Source: Allobosea sp. 67-29
GTDB taxonomy: Bacteria > Pseudomonadota > Alphaproteobacteria > Rhizobiales > Beijerinckiaceae
Assembly: GCF_001898115.1 (NCBI RefSeq)
Contig: NZ_MKSQ01000008.1
Coordinates: 435,606 to 499,605 of the forward strand
Length of the DNA: 64,000 nucleotides
Direction of reading: 5' to 3'
The number at the start of each line of letters is the position of its first letter. Within the stretch, counting starts at the first letter, position 1. A program made the position numbers and the translations under genes. The notes under the pieces were generated by a model. That model was not told the origin of the DNA, searched no databases, and saw only the letters and a list, made by a program, of their open reading frames with translations. Positions 49,742 to 59,854 of the stretch are shown here, piece by piece.

Positions 49742-51265
49742 TCAGCGCGCGCGCCGCCGGGCGCCGTCGGTGCGTGGTTGTTGTGTTCTTTGCTGCAAGA
49801 ATGCGACGCCGCCAAGCCCTTCTTTCGCGGAAACCGCTTCTTTTCGTTGCTGCCTCTGCTCAGGACGCTGCTGCCGCTCGCCCGTGCGAGGGCGATGCTC
49901 CTGCCGCTGCTCCTGACGATCCTGGCGCTCCTGCCGCGGCGCCCCGCCGGCATGGTTGCGATGGCCGCCCTGGTCGGAGCGCTTGCCGTCCGCCCGCTTG
50001 GCCTGTCCCTGCGGCCTGCCCTGCCCTTGCGGCCGGCCCTGCTGCTGGCCGCGGCCGCCGCGATTCTGCTGCGGCTTCTTCGGCGTGCGGCCATCCCAAT
50101 AGGGCACCTCGCCGACCGGGGCCGGCTTGACGCCCGTCAGCTTCTCGATGGCGGCGAGGTCGCCGCGCTCTTCCGGCGTGCAGAAGGCGATGGCGACGCC
50201 GGCCGCGCCGGCGCGCGCAGTGCGGCCGATACGATGAACATAGGTCTCGGGAACGTTCGGCAGGTCGAAATTCACGACATGGCTGATGCCGTCGACATCG
50301 ATGCCGCGCGCGGCGATGTCCGTCGCGACGAGGATGCGCAGACGCCCATCACGAAAGGCGCCGAGGGCTCGCTCGCGTTGGCCCTGGCTCTTGTTGCCGT
50401 GGATCGCCGCCGCCTCGATGCCTGACTGCTCGAGCTGGCGCACGACCTTGTCCGCGCCATGCTTCGTGCGGGTGAAGACGATGGCGCGCTCCATCTCCGG
50501 CACGGAGAGCGTCTTCGCCAGCAGCGCAGGCTTGTCGCCGGGCTCGGTAAAGATGACGCGCTGGTCGATCTTCTCCGCCGTAGTGGCGACCGGCGTCACC
50601 GCGACCTCGACCGGGTCAGTGAGGTAGGCGGAGGCGATGTCGCGGATCGGCTTCGGCATGGTCGCCGAGAAGAGCAGCGTCTGGCGCTCCTTCGGGATCA
50701 GCGTCGCGATGCGGCGCAGCGCATGGATGAAGCCGAGATCGAGCATCTGGTCGGCCTCGTCGAGGACGAGGAACTCGATCTCGCGCAGCGAGACGGCGCG
50801 CTGGTCGACGAGATCGAGCAGACGGCCGGGCGTGGCGACGAGGATATCGATCTTGTCACCGAGCGCACGGATCTGCTTGCCGACGGGAACGCCGCCGAAG
50901 ATCACGGTCGAACGCAGCGTGGTGAACTGGGCGTAGGCACGGATCGAGGTCTCGATCTGGGCCGCAAGCTCGCGCGTGGGAGACAGGATCAGGACGCGCA
51001 CGGCGCGTGGCGACAGGCGCCGCGGATTTGCCAGCAGCCGGTGCAGCATCGGCAGCGCGAAGGCGGCCGTCTTGCCGGTGCCGGTCTGGGCGGCGCCGAG
51101 CAGGTCGCGGCCCTGCAGAATATGGGGGATGGCCTGCGCCTGGATCGGCGTCGGCGTTTCATAGCCCTCGGTCGCGAGCGCCTTGAGGAGCGGCTCGGCG
51201 AGTCCGAGATCGGTAAACTTGGTCAAGAAGAAGCTTTCTGGACGCCGTGATGACGGGGGGCGCAT
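49742..51265 (-). CDS. rhlE: DEAD-box RNA helicase (RhlE/CsdA-like) with Q/R/G-rich C-terminal tail
   Basis: [38 protein letters not shown]. Start could be downstream (about 51226). Confidence 0.93.
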   Translation of the reverse strand: MRPPSSRRPESFFLTKFTDLGLAEPLLKALATEGYETPTPIQAQAIPHILQGRDLLGAAQTGTGKTAAFALPMLHRLLANPRRLSPRAVRVLILSPTRELAAQIETSIRAYAQFTTLRSTVIFGGVPVGKQIRALGDKIDILVATPGRLLDLVDQRAVSLREIEFLVLDEADQMLDLGFIHALRRIATLIPKERQTLLFSATMPKPIRDIASAYLTDPVEVAVTPVATTAEKIDQRVIFTEPGDKPALLAKTLSVPEMERAIVFTRTKHGADKVVRQLEQSGIEAAAIHGNKSQGQRERALGAFRDGRLRILVATDIAARGIDVDGISHVVNFDLPNVPETYVHRIGRTARAGAAGVAIAFCTPEERGDLAAIEKLTGVKPAPVGEVPYWDGRTPKKPQQNRGGRGQQQGRPQGQGRPQGQAKRADGKRSDQGGHRNHAGGAPRQERQDRQEQRQEHRPRTGERQQRPEQRQQRKEAVSAKEGLGGVAFLQQRTQQPRTDGARRRAR

Positions 51266-51403
51266 GTGGTCTCGGCTGCGCCGACGGCCCGTACCCGGCC
51301 TGGATATCAGAGAATCGGTCCTGCCGGCGAACCGCTAGCCACAGCGCCGGCAGGCTTGTCGTAGGACCGGGCGGCCACAGGCACGCCCGGTCAATCGGTC
51401 ATA

Positions 51404-51613
51404 TCACTCGGCGACGAGGTTGCCGGCCGAGGTCTTGCCGGTCTTGCGATCGGCAACGAGTTCATAGGAGACGACCTGGCCGTCGCGCAGCTCGCGCAGG
51501 CCGGCCCGCTCGACGGCGGAGATGTGGACGAAAACGTCCTGGCCGCCGTTCTCAGGGGTGATGAAGCCGTAGCCCTTGGTGGCGTTGAACCACTTCACGG
51601 TGCCCTTGTTCAT
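51404..51613 (-). CDS. cspA: Cold-shock protein (CspA family)
   Basis: MNKGTVKWFNATKGYGFITPENGGQDVFVHISAVERAGLRELRDGQVVSYELVADRKTGKTSAGNLVAE. Confidence 0.97.
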   Translation of the reverse strand: MNKGTVKWFNATKGYGFITPENGGQDVFVHISAVERAGLRELRDGQVVSYELVADRKTGKTSAGNLVAE

Positions 51614-51884
51614 GGTGTTAGTCCTTACGTTCAGATCCGCGTCTATCGGTATGACACGACGGACGCGCGGACGCCTCGCCATGGCCTTGTAGCGATGTGT
51701 GGTGGATCTGATTCGTAACCGCCACCGGACAAGCCGCCAAGCGGAGGAGTGGCCAGAACCCGGCCGCATCTCGTCTTACATCGGTACCGGTAGCATGAAA
51801 TGCAAGAAGGGTCCAGTAAGGCGGGCGAAACTGCGGAACAAGCCGGGCCAGCCCGGGTTCGATCGTCAGATGGAGGGCCGCACC

Positions 51885-52379
51885 ATGCCGATCACGCTGA
51901 AGGGTTCGTGCCGCTGCGGGGCGGTGCATTTCTCGGTCGAAAGCCATGCTCCCGTCCCCTACCAGCTCTGCTACTGCTCGATCTGCCGCAAGACGGCCGG
52001 CGGCGGCGGCTTCGCCATCAACCTCTCGGCCGGAGCCGCGACGCTGAAGGTGGAGGGCGAGGACAAGGTCGGCAGTTTCAGCGCCGAGATCCGAGGCGAT
52101 GACGGTGCCTGCGAGCACTCCCAGGCGCAACGCCGCTTCTGCACGGGCTGCGGCACCGCGCTTTGGCTGTTCGACCCGCGCTGGCCGGAACTGCTGCACC
52201 CCTTCGCCTCGGCGATCGACAGCCATCTGCCGCGGGCGCCGGAAAAGACCCATATGATGCTGCGCTTCAAGGCGAGCTGGGTCGAGCCGGCGATCGGTCC
52301 GCGCGACCAGAGCTTCGACGACTACCCCGAGGAATCGATCGAGGATTGGCACCGCAAGCGCGGCCTCTGGGTCGACTGA
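51885..52379 (+). CDS. GFA family (glutathione-dependent formaldehyde-activating-like) protein
   Basis: GSCRCGAVHFSVES, YCSICRKTAGGGG, FCTGCGTALW zinc-ligand Cys motifs. Confidence 0.92.
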   Translation: MPITLKGSCRCGAVHFSVESHAPVPYQLCYCSICRKTAGGGGFAINLSAGAATLKVEGEDKVGSFSAEIRGDDGACEHSQAQRRFCTGCGTALWLFDPRWPELLHPFASAIDSHLPRAPEKTHMMLRFKASWVEPAIGPRDQSFDDYPEESIEDWHRKRGLWVD

Positions 52380-52414
52380 CCCGCCGGCAGCGGCCACGCC
52401 CAGCGCTCAATCGG

Positions 52415-53116
52415 CTATCGAGCGAGTTGCTCGATCAAGCCCCGCAACGGCCCCAGATCCGGGATGACGCGATAGCGGCCATGCCCGACCGGCTCCTCGG
52501 CGTGCTCCAGCGCCCAGGTCAATTCATGCGGCACATGGACCGCCCAGGATCCCGCTTCCAGGGCCGGCAGGATGTCCGATTTCAGCGAATTGCCGACCAT
52601 CATTGCCCGCCCTGCCCCGTCGCCGTGACGCGCAAAGACCCGGTCGTAGGTGGCGGGCTTCTTGTCGCTGACGATCTCGACCGCATCGAAGAAATCGCCG
52701 AGACCGGACTGGGCGAGCTTGCGCTCCTGGTCGAAGAGATCGCCCTTGGTGATCAGGACCAGCCGGTAGTCGCCGGCCAACGCCGCCAACGTCTCGCGGG
52801 CGTGCGGCAGCGTCTCGACGGGGTGCGCCGCCATCTCGCGGCCGGCGGCAAGGATCTCGCCGATGACGGCCGCGGAAACCTGGCCTTTGGTGACCTCGAT
52901 CGCCGTCTCGATCATCGAGAGCACGAAGCCCTTGATGCCGAAGCCGTAGAAGCCGAGATTGCGCTTCTCCGCTTCCAGGAGGCGCCCGGAGATCTCGGCC
53001 GCCTCGCCATGGGCGCCGAGCAGCGCGACGAAACGGTCCTCCGTCATTCGGAAGAACTGCTCATTCTGCCAGAGCGTGTCGTCGGCATCGAAGCCGATGG
53101 TGGTCAGGCTTGACAT
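52415..53116 (-). CDS. HAD family hydrolase
   Basis: IGFDADDTLWQNE, LVLITKGD, MMVGNSLKSDILPALEAG. Confidence 0.92.
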   Translation of the reverse strand: MSSLTTIGFDADDTLWQNEQFFRMTEDRFVALLGAHGEAAEISGRLLEAEKRNLGFYGFGIKGFVLSMIETAIEVTKGQVSAAVIGEILAAGREMAAHPVETLPHARETLAALAGDYRLVLITKGDLFDQERKLAQSGLGDFFDAVEIVSDKKPATYDRVFARHGDGAGRAMMVGNSLKSDILPALEAGSWAVHVPHELTWALEHAEEPVGHGRYRVIPDLGPLRGLIEQLAR

Positions 53117-53130
53117 AGCTCGCAAGGTCC

Positions 53131-53685
53131 TCAGCCGGACGCGAAGCAGGAAGGGGGTAGCGTTTGCCCCTCCCAATCGGCATAGGCGTCGGGTGCCAAC
53201 ACCCGGACCGCCACCGGCTTTTCGTCGGCGCCGGGCGAGGCATCCCGATCGCCGACCTCTCCAGGTGGCAACTTGATGGTGGCTTCCTCGATCCGCCCGG
53301 GAATCCCGCTCAAATCCAGACCGAATTGCGGCAGCCGCCACGGGCGGATCGTATCGCTCGCCGTCACCAGCAGACGCACGGGCGTATCGGCCGGAAGCAC
53401 GAGAGTTCCATTTACGATGCAGTCGTCGTCGGAGCCCGCTCCGCCCGGCTGGAGATAATCGTAACGCCAACCTTGCGATGTGCCGGTCGCGAGGATGCGG
53501 CGAGCAGGCTCCTGCTCTTGCGGATGGCTCTGCACGAGCAACTCCAGCGCCTCGCGGCAAGGCTTCTGCATCGCGGCAGGCTGCCCACTGCAAAGATCGG
53601 GCGTCTGCGCCACCGATGGGGCAGCAAAACCGCAGCCCAAGGCTAGCAGCAACCCGCCGAAGCTGGTGAGCCGCCCGCCCGTCAC
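53131..53685 (-). CDS. Exported protein with COX2-like cupredoxin domain lacking recognisable CuA ligands
   Basis: Signal peptide; GWRYDYLQP...GTLVLPADTPVRLLVTASDTIRPWRLPQFGLDLSGIPGRIEEATIKLPPGEV...KPVAVRVLAPDAYADW parallels the COX2 periplasmic domain. Confidence 0.65.
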   Translation of the reverse strand: MTGGRLTSFGGLLLALGCGFAAPSVAQTPDLCSGQPAAMQKPCREALELLVQSHPQEQEPARRILATGTSQGWRYDYLQPGGAGSDDDCIVNGTLVLPADTPVRLLVTASDTIRPWRLPQFGLDLSGIPGRIEEATIKLPPGEVGDRDASPGADEKPVAVRVLAPDAYADWEGQTLPPSCFASG

Positions 53686-53688
53686 GGC

Positions 53689-56373
53689 TCAGCCATCCTT
53701 GGGCCTGATCGCGCCCAGGGCCGCCTGCGCGGCGGCAAGCCGGGCGATCGGCACGCGGAAGGGCGAGCAGGAGACGTAGTCGAGGCCCACGCTCTCGCAG
53801 AAGCCGATCGAGGCCGGGTCGCCGCCATGCTCGCCGCAGATGCCGAGCTTGATGCCGGAGCGGGTCTTGCGGCCGCGCTCGGCGGCGAGCTTGACCAATT
53901 CGCCAACGCCGTCCTGATCGATGGTGACGAAGGGATCGGCCTCCAGCAGGCCCTTGGCGGTGTAGGAACCGAGAAAGGACGAGGCGTCGTCGCGGCTGAT
54001 GCCGAGCGTTGTCTGGGTCAGGTCGTTGGTGCCGAAGGAGAAGAACTCGGCGCTTTCGGCGATCTCGGCGGCGCGCAAGGCGGCGCGCGGCAGTTCGATC
54101 ATGGTGCCGACCTGATAGTCGATCGTCGTGCCGCTCTCCTGCATCACCGCCTTGGCCATCGCGTCGATGCGGGACTTGACCAGATCGAGCTCCGGCTTGC
54201 CCATCACGAGCGGCACCATCACCTCGGGGATCACCGGCTTGCCGGTTTCCCTGGCTGCGATGACGGCGGCCTCGAAGATTGCGCGGGCCTGCATCTCGGC
54301 GATCTCGGGGAAGGCGACGGCGAGGCGGCAGCCGCGGAAGCCGAGCATCGGGTTGAACTCGTGCAACTCGGCGGCGCGCTGGCGCAGTGCATCCGGCGTG
54401 ACGCCGAGCGCGCCGGCGACCTCCGCGATCTCCTTGTCGCCGTTCGGCAGGAACTCGTGCAGCGGCGGATCGAGCAGGCGGATCGTCACCGGCAGGCCGC
54501 TCATGATGCTGAAGAGCTGGACGAAGTCCTGGCGCTGCACCGGCAGCAGCTTGGCGAGCGCGGCGCGCCTGCCCTTGTCGTCCTGGGCGAGGATCATCTC
54601 GCGGACCGCCTGGATGCGGTTCTCGTCGAAGAACATGTGCTCGGTGCGGCAAAGGCCGATGCCCTCGGCGCCGAATTCGCGGGCGGTCTTGGCATCCTCC
54701 AGCGTCTCGGCATTGGCGCGGACCTTGAGGCGGCGGACCTTGTCGGCCCAGCCCATCAGCGTCGCGAACTCGCCGGAGAGTTCCGGCTTCTGCATCTTGA
54801 TCTCGCCGAGCAGAACCTGGCCGTTGCCGCCGTCGATGGTGACGAAATCGCCGGCCTTCAGCGTCGTCGGGCCGACCGAAAGCGTGCCCTTGGCGTAGTC
54901 GACGCGGATCTGTCCGGCACCGGAGACGCAAGGCTTGCCCATGCCGCGCGCGACGACCGCCGCATGCGAGGTCATGCCGCCGCGGGTGGTGAGGATGCCT
55001 TCGGCCGCGTGCATGCCGTGGATGTCCTCAGGCGAGGTCTCGACGCGCACGAGAATGACCTTCTTGCCGGCCTTCTTGGCAGCTTCGGCATCGTCCGAAT
55101 TGAACACGATTTCGCCGGCGGCGGCTCCGGGCGAAGCCGGCAGGCCGGTGGTCAGCACGCGGCGCTCGGCCTTGGGATCGATGGTGGGGTGCAGGAGCTG
55201 GTCGAGGGCCGAGGGCTCGACACGGCCGACGGCCTCTTCCTCGGAGATCAGCCCTTCGCTGGCGAGATCGACCGCAATCCTCAGCGCCGCCTTGGCGGTG
55301 CGCTTGCCGGACCGGGTCTGCAGCATCCAGAGCTTGCCCTCCTGGATGGTGAACTCCATGTCCTGCATGTCGCGGTAATGCTTCTCGAGGATGCCGTAGA
55401 TGCGGACAAGCTCCGCATAGGCCTCCGGCATCGCCATCTCCATCGACGGCTTGTCGGAACCGGCCTCCTTCTTGGCCTTCTCGGTGATGTCCTGCGGCGT
55501 GCGGATGCCGGCGACGACGTCCTCGCCCTGCGCGTTGATCAGGAATTCGCCATAGAGCGCGTTCTCGCCGGTCGAGGGATTGCGCGTGAAGGCGACGCCG
55601 GTCGCGGAGGTGTCGCCCATGTTGCCGAACACCATCGACTGGACGTTGACCGCCGTGCCCCAGCTCGCAGGGATGCTGTTGAGCTCGCGATACTTGATGG
55701 CGCGGGCGTTCATCCAGGACGAGAAAACGGCGCCGACTGCGCCCCAGAGCTGCTTCTCGGGCTCCTGCGGGAAGTCGGAGCCGAGCGCCTTCTTCACGAT
55801 GTCCTTGTACCGGCCGACCAGCACCTTCCAGTCCTCGGCCGAGAGGTCGGTGTCGAGATGGAGGCCCTTGCGCTCCTTGTAATCCTCCAGCGCCTCCTCG
55901 AAGAGGCCGTGGTCGATGTCGAGCACGACGTTGGAATACATCGTGATGAAGCGGCGGTAGCTGTCCCAGGCGAAGCGGGCGTCGCCCGAAGCCTTGGCCA
56001 CCGCCTCGACCGTCTCGTCGTTGAGTCCGAGGTTGAGGACGGTATCCATCATGCCCGGCATCGAGGCGCGCGCGCCGGAGCGAACCGAGACGAGCAGCGG
56101 GTTGGCCGGGTCGCCGAAGGTCTTGCCGGTGAGCTCCGCCATGCCGGCGAGCGCGGCCTTGACCTGCGCATCCAGATCGGCGGGGAACTGCTTGCCGTGG
56201 TCGTAATAGTAGGTGCAGACCTCGGTGGTGATGGTGAAGCCGGGCGGGACAGGCAGGCCGAGATTGCTCATCTCGGCCAGGTTCGCGCCCTTGCCGCCGA
56301 GCAGGTTCTTCATCCCCGCCTCACCTTCGGCCTTGCCGTCGCCGAAGGTGTAGACCCACTTCCCACCTGCCAT
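53689..56373 (-). CDS. ppdK: Pyruvate, phosphate dikinase
   Basis: MAGGKWVYTFGDGKAEG; GGKGANLAEMSNLGLPVPPGFTITT; TRGGMTSHAAVVARGMGKPCVSG (phospho-His); SFGTNDLTQTTLGISRDD; GICGEHGGDP. Confidence 0.97.
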   Translation of the reverse strand: MAGGKWVYTFGDGKAEGEAGMKNLLGGKGANLAEMSNLGLPVPPGFTITTEVCTYYYDHGKQFPADLDAQVKAALAGMAELTGKTFGDPANPLLVSVRSGARASMPGMMDTVLNLGLNDETVEAVAKASGDARFAWDSYRRFITMYSNVVLDIDHGLFEEALEDYKERKGLHLDTDLSAEDWKVLVGRYKDIVKKALGSDFPQEPEKQLWGAVGAVFSSWMNARAIKYRELNSIPASWGTAVNVQSMVFGNMGDTSATGVAFTRNPSTGENALYGEFLINAQGEDVVAGIRTPQDITEKAKKEAGSDKPSMEMAMPEAYAELVRIYGILEKHYRDMQDMEFTIQEGKLWMLQTRSGKRTAKAALRIAVDLASEGLISEEEAVGRVEPSALDQLLHPTIDPKAERRVLTTGLPASPGAAAGEIVFNSDDAEAAKKAGKKVILVRVETSPEDIHGMHAAEGILTTRGGMTSHAAVVARGMGKPCVSGAGQIRVDYAKGTLSVGPTTLKAGDFVTIDGGNGQVLLGEIKMQKPELSGEFATLMGWADKVRRLKVRANAETLEDAKTAREFGAEGIGLCRTEHMFFDENRIQAVREMILAQDDKGRRAALAKLLPVQRQDFVQLFSIMSGLPVTIRLLDPPLHEFLPNGDKEIAEVAGALGVTPDALRQRAAELHEFNPMLGFRGCRLAVAFPEIAEMQARAIFEAAVIAARETGKPVIPEVMVPLVMGKPELDLVKSRIDAMAKAVMQESGTTIDYQVGTMIELPRAALRAAEIAESAEFFSFGTNDLTQTTLGISRDDASSFLGSYTAKGLLEADPFVTIDQDGVGELVKLAAERGRKTRSGIKLGICGEHGGDPASIGFCESVGLDYVSCSPFRVPIARLAAAQAALGAIRPKDG

Positions 56374-56555
56374 CACTTCAACCTCTTCGTTTGCAGCCGG
56401 ACGCAGCAACGCCGCGGCGATGCGAAAGTTTCGTGTGCGAGCCACCGATGCCGTACCGGCACCCGCAGCGGGACGCGGCGGTCATGCCCAAAAGCACCTG
56501 AACAATCAATGAGCAGGTGCAACAAACTTTCCGCAGGCGCACAAGCGACGACGCA

Positions 56556-57053
56556 TCATTTCGTCTGGCGATCGCGCGCGCCGCGCGGCCAGCGCAGCGG
56601 CCAGGCCACGATGCGCTCGGCGACGTCGTCCTCCGGCACCTCGTCCTCGTTCGCGAAGACGCGGCCCCGCACCGAAATACCGGCCGCCACGACCGTCTCC
56701 GGATCGCCCGAGACGAGCGGATGCCACCAGGGCAGGTCCCGGCCCTCGGCGACGAGGCGGTAGGCGCAGGTCGGCGGCAGCCAGGGCAGCGTGCGGACGT
56801 CCTCCGGGGTCAGCGTGACGCAATCCGGCACCGCGCGGGACCGGTTCGCATAGTCGCGGCAGCGGCAGGTGCCGGCATCGAACAGGCGGCAGCCGATATC
56901 GGTGGCGAAGAGACGCCCGGTATCCTCATCCTCGAGCTTGACGAGGCAGCAGCGCCCGCAGCCGTCGCAGAGCGACTCCCATTGCGTGCGGTCCATCGCC
57001 TCCAGGGGCGTGGTCCGCCAGAACGGCTCGTCCAGGGCGCTTTCCGGCTTCAT
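56556..57053 (-). CDS. YcgN/UPF0260 cysteine-cluster protein
   Basis: [48 protein letters not shown]...[23 protein letters not shown]. Confidence 0.93.
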   Translation of the reverse strand: MKPESALDEPFWRTTPLEAMDRTQWESLCDGCGRCCLVKLEDEDTGRLFATDIGCRLFDAGTCRCRDYANRSRAVPDCVTLTPEDVRTLPWLPPTCAYRLVAEGRDLPWWHPLVSGDPETVVAAGISVRGRVFANEDEVPEDDVAERIVAWPLRWPRGARDRQTK

Positions 57054-57296
57054 GGCAGGCTTATGCGCCGATGCGCGGGAAGATGGAAGGGCCGCGCCGT
57101 TGCCGGCCCTGCTGTCCCACTCCGGGACAGCGAGGCTGGCTCGGATCCTGCTGTTCGGAAGGAATTCCGCGCATGCTGGGCTTATCGCCTGTGCGGGTCG
57201 TGATTATGTGTCCATTCCCGGGCGCTCTCCTGTTGCCAACGCGGCGCTCGCGCGGCAGGACTGTGTCGGGGGCCATTCGGGAAGCCTGGAACGGCC

Positions 57297-59516
57297 ATGG
57301 AGTTCAGGAAGGCAGGCTGGAGGACGCGGCTGAAGCGCCATGCGCTCGCCGCCGATTCATGGCTGGATGCCGGGCTGTGGGGCGCGGGCCGGCATGCCGG
57401 CGAGATCTACGAGCGCATCCGCAGCTACGCCGATCGCCTTACGGTCACCGGCGGCAGGCGCCTGGCGGCCGAGTTCGCCAGCGAGGGGCTGAACATCGGC
57501 ATCGTCGGCGCGCTGTTCATGCTGATGCTGGCCCTGCCCGCCTTCCGGATCGGCAACGAAGATGCCCTGAAGAGCCAGGTTCTCGCCGTCAGCTTCCTCG
57601 ACCGCTACGGCAACCCGATCGGCCATCGCGGTGCCCGGCACGACGATTCGCTGAAGCTGGAGGAGATGCCGGACCACCTCCTCAAGGCCGTGATCGCGAC
57701 CGAGGACCGGCGCTTCTACGACCATTTCGGTATCGACGTGATCGGCACCTTCCGGGCGCTGACCGTCAACGCCCGCGCCTCCGGCGTCGTCCAGGGCGGT
57801 TCATCGTTGACGCAGCAGCTCGCCAAGAACCTGTTCCTCTCCAACGAGCGCTCGCTCGACCGCAAGATCAAGGAAGCCTTCCTAGCGCTCTGGCTGGAAG
57901 CGCGACTGAGCAAGAACGAGATCCTCAAGCTCTATCTCGACCGCGCCTATATGGGCGGCGGCACCTTCGGGGTCGCGGCGGCGGCCGAATACTATTTCGG
58001 CAAGTCGGTGAAGGACGTCTCGCTGGCGGAGGCGGCGATGCTGGCCGGCCTGTTCAAGGCGCCGACGAAATACGCCCCGCACGTCAACCTGCCGGCCGCC
58101 CGGGCCCGCGCCAACGACGTGCTCAACGCCATGGTCGATGCCGGCTTCATGACCGCCGGCCAGGTCGACAGCGCCAAGCGCAACCCGGCGACGCCGGTCG
58201 ACCGCAAGCGCGATTCCAGCCCCGACTACTATCTCGACTGGGCCTTCGACCAGGTGAAGGAGCTGGCCGACGAGGGCAAGCTCGGCTCCGACCGCGTGCT
58301 GACGGTCAAGACCCCGCATGACGCAGCGATCCAGGAGCGGGCCGACGAGGCGATCGAGACGATCCTGCGCCAGCACGGCCCGGCCTACCGCGTGAAGCAG
58401 GCGGCGACGGTGGTGATGGATCCCGACGGCGCCGTGCGCGCCATCGTCGGCGGGCGCGACTACGGCGCGAGCCAGTTCAACCGCGCGACGGCGGGCCAGC
58501 GCCAGCCCGGCTCGTCGTTCAAGCCCTATGTCTACGCGACGGCGCTTTCGGCCGGGCTCTACAGGCCCAATACGATCGTCACCGACCGGCCGGTCTGCAT
58601 CGGCAACTGGTGCCCGAGCAACTACGGCCACTCCTATGCGGGCTCGGTACCGCTCTACGTGGCGCTGGCGAAGTCGATCAACACGATCCCGGTGCAGATG
58701 TCGATCGCCATCGGCCGCGCGACCGGCGAGACGCACGAGGCACGCGCCGCCGCGATCGGCCGCAAGAAGATCGTGGCGACGGCGCGCGCGATGGGCCTGA
58801 CCACGCCGTTGACCGACACGGTCTCGCTGCCGATCGGCGCGGCGGAGGTGACGGTGATCGATCAGGCCGCCGGCTACGCCGTCTTCGCCAATGGCGGCAA
58901 GCGCGCAAAACCCTACGCCGCGATCGACATCACCAATTCGCAGGGAGAGCTGATCTACAGCCACGCCCGGGACGAGCCGGAGCCGCAGCAGGTGCTCAGC
59001 ACGCAGGTCGTGCAGGACATGAACTTCATGCTGTCCAAGGTGCCCACGGAAGGAACCGGTCGGCGCGCCGCCCTGGACGGGATCGTCGCGGCCGGCAAGA
59101 GCGGCACGACCAATGGCTACAAGGACGCCTGGTATGTCGGCTACACCGGCAACCTCGTCGAGGCGATCTGGTTCGGCAACGACGATTCCTCCGAGACCGC
59201 GAACCTCACCGGCGGCTCGCTGCCGGCGATGACGTTCAAGGAGGTCATGCAGTTCGCCCATCAGGGGCTGGAGCTGAAGCCGATCCCGGGCGTGCCCGCC
59301 GATCCGAAGGCGGCCGCGGTCGCCAAGGCGGGCGGCGCTACGCGCGACCCGCTCGGCGCCGGCACGCCGGGCGCCGGCCATATGCCGCGCCAGTCCTTCG
59401 AGGTGCTGTCGGCCGTCGGCTCGATGTTCAAGACGATCGAACCCTCGCGCAGCGCACCCCGGCCGGTGCAGGTCGGCATCCGGGAGGTCTCGGGGCCGGA
59501 GACGCGACTGCGCTGA
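57297..59516 (+). CDS. Class A penicillin-binding protein (transglycosylase/transpeptidase)
   Basis: GT51 ATEDRRFYDHFGIDVIGTFRA, QGGSSLTQQLAKNLFLSNERSLDRKIKEAFLALWLE; transpeptidase PGSSFKP, KSINT, KSGTT. Confidence 0.95.
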   Translation: MEFRKAGWRTRLKRHALAADSWLDAGLWGAGRHAGEIYERIRSYADRLTVTGGRRLAAEFASEGLNIGIVGALFMLMLALPAFRIGNEDALKSQVLAVSFLDRYGNPIGHRGARHDDSLKLEEMPDHLLKAVIATEDRRFYDHFGIDVIGTFRALTVNARASGVVQGGSSLTQQLAKNLFLSNERSLDRKIKEAFLALWLEARLSKNEILKLYLDRAYMGGGTFGVAAAAEYYFGKSVKDVSLAEAAMLAGLFKAPTKYAPHVNLPAARARANDVLNAMVDAGFMTAGQVDSAKRNPATPVDRKRDSSPDYYLDWAFDQVKELADEGKLGSDRVLTVKTPHDAAIQERADEAIETILRQHGPAYRVKQAATVVMDPDGAVRAIVGGRDYGASQFNRATAGQRQPGSSFKPYVYATALSAGLYRPNTIVTDRPVCIGNWCPSNYGHSYAGSVPLYVALAKSINTIPVQMSIAIGRATGETHEARAAAIGRKKIVATARAMGLTTPLTDTVSLPIGAAEVTVIDQAAGYAVFANGGKRAKPYAAIDITNSQGELIYSHARDEPEPQQVLSTQVVQDMNFMLSKVPTEGTGRRAALDGIVAAGKSGTTNGYKDAWYVGYTGNLVEAIWFGNDDSSETANLTGGSLPAMTFKEVMQFAHQGLELKPIPGVPADPKAAAVAKAGGATRDPLGAGTPGAGHMPRQSFEVLSAVGSMFKTIEPSRSAPRPVQVGIREVSGPETRLR

Positions 59517-59548
59517 GCGATGGCGGCGGGTCGGCTTGAGGTCGGCAG

Positions 59549-59567
59549 TGGGTCGGAAGCGGAAGTT
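59549..59567 (+). repeat. Short near-repeat copy 1: TGGGTCGGAAGCGGAAGTT
   Basis: 17/19 identical to 59829-59847. Confidence 0.6.
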
Positions 59568-59594
59568 AATTCGCCTCCGCTACCAAGAGCCACT

Positions 59595-59804
59595 ATGGAC
59601 ATGCTGAAGTCGATAATCGGTTGGGTATGGAGGGTTCAGACCAGACCGAACCTGATCATACTCGGAGGGCTCTGCACCCTCGTCTTCGTGTATGAAGCTG
59701 CCGGCAGGCACACCGCCGTTATTGCGATTGCACTCCTGGTTTTCCTGGCATGCGGCTTAACGTTCGTTTGGTGGTTAGGGCGAGCACCTGGCGACGATAA
59801 ATGA
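59595..59804 (+). CDS. Small putative membrane protein (69 aa)
   Basis: MDMLKSIIGWVWRVQTRPNLIILGGLCTLVFVYEAAGRHTAVIAIALLVFLACGLTFVWWLGRAPGDDK; two TM segments. Confidence 0.45.
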   Translation: MDMLKSIIGWVWRVQTRPNLIILGGLCTLVFVYEAAGRHTAVIAIALLVFLACGLTFVWWLGRAPGDDK

Positions 59805-59828
59805 TCGAGCCGCGGCGAAGTTCTGAGA

Positions 59829-59847
59829 TGGGTCGGAAGCAGAACTT
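59829..59847 (+). repeat. Short near-repeat copy 2: TGGGTCGGAAGCAGAACTT
   Basis: 17/19 identical to 59549-59567; 280-bp offset. Confidence 0.6.
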
Positions 59848-59854
59848 GGACTTC

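Noticed and set aside
51366-51391. Inverted repeat accgggcg...cgcccggt between cspA and rhlE as a terminator
   Set aside because: Only 8-bp arms with a 10-nt loop and no U-tract on either strand; too weak to call in this GC context.
53827-56763. 978-aa plus-strand ORF opposite ppdK
   Set aside because: Same GC-driven shadow effect; the minus strand carries unmistakable PPDK motifs.
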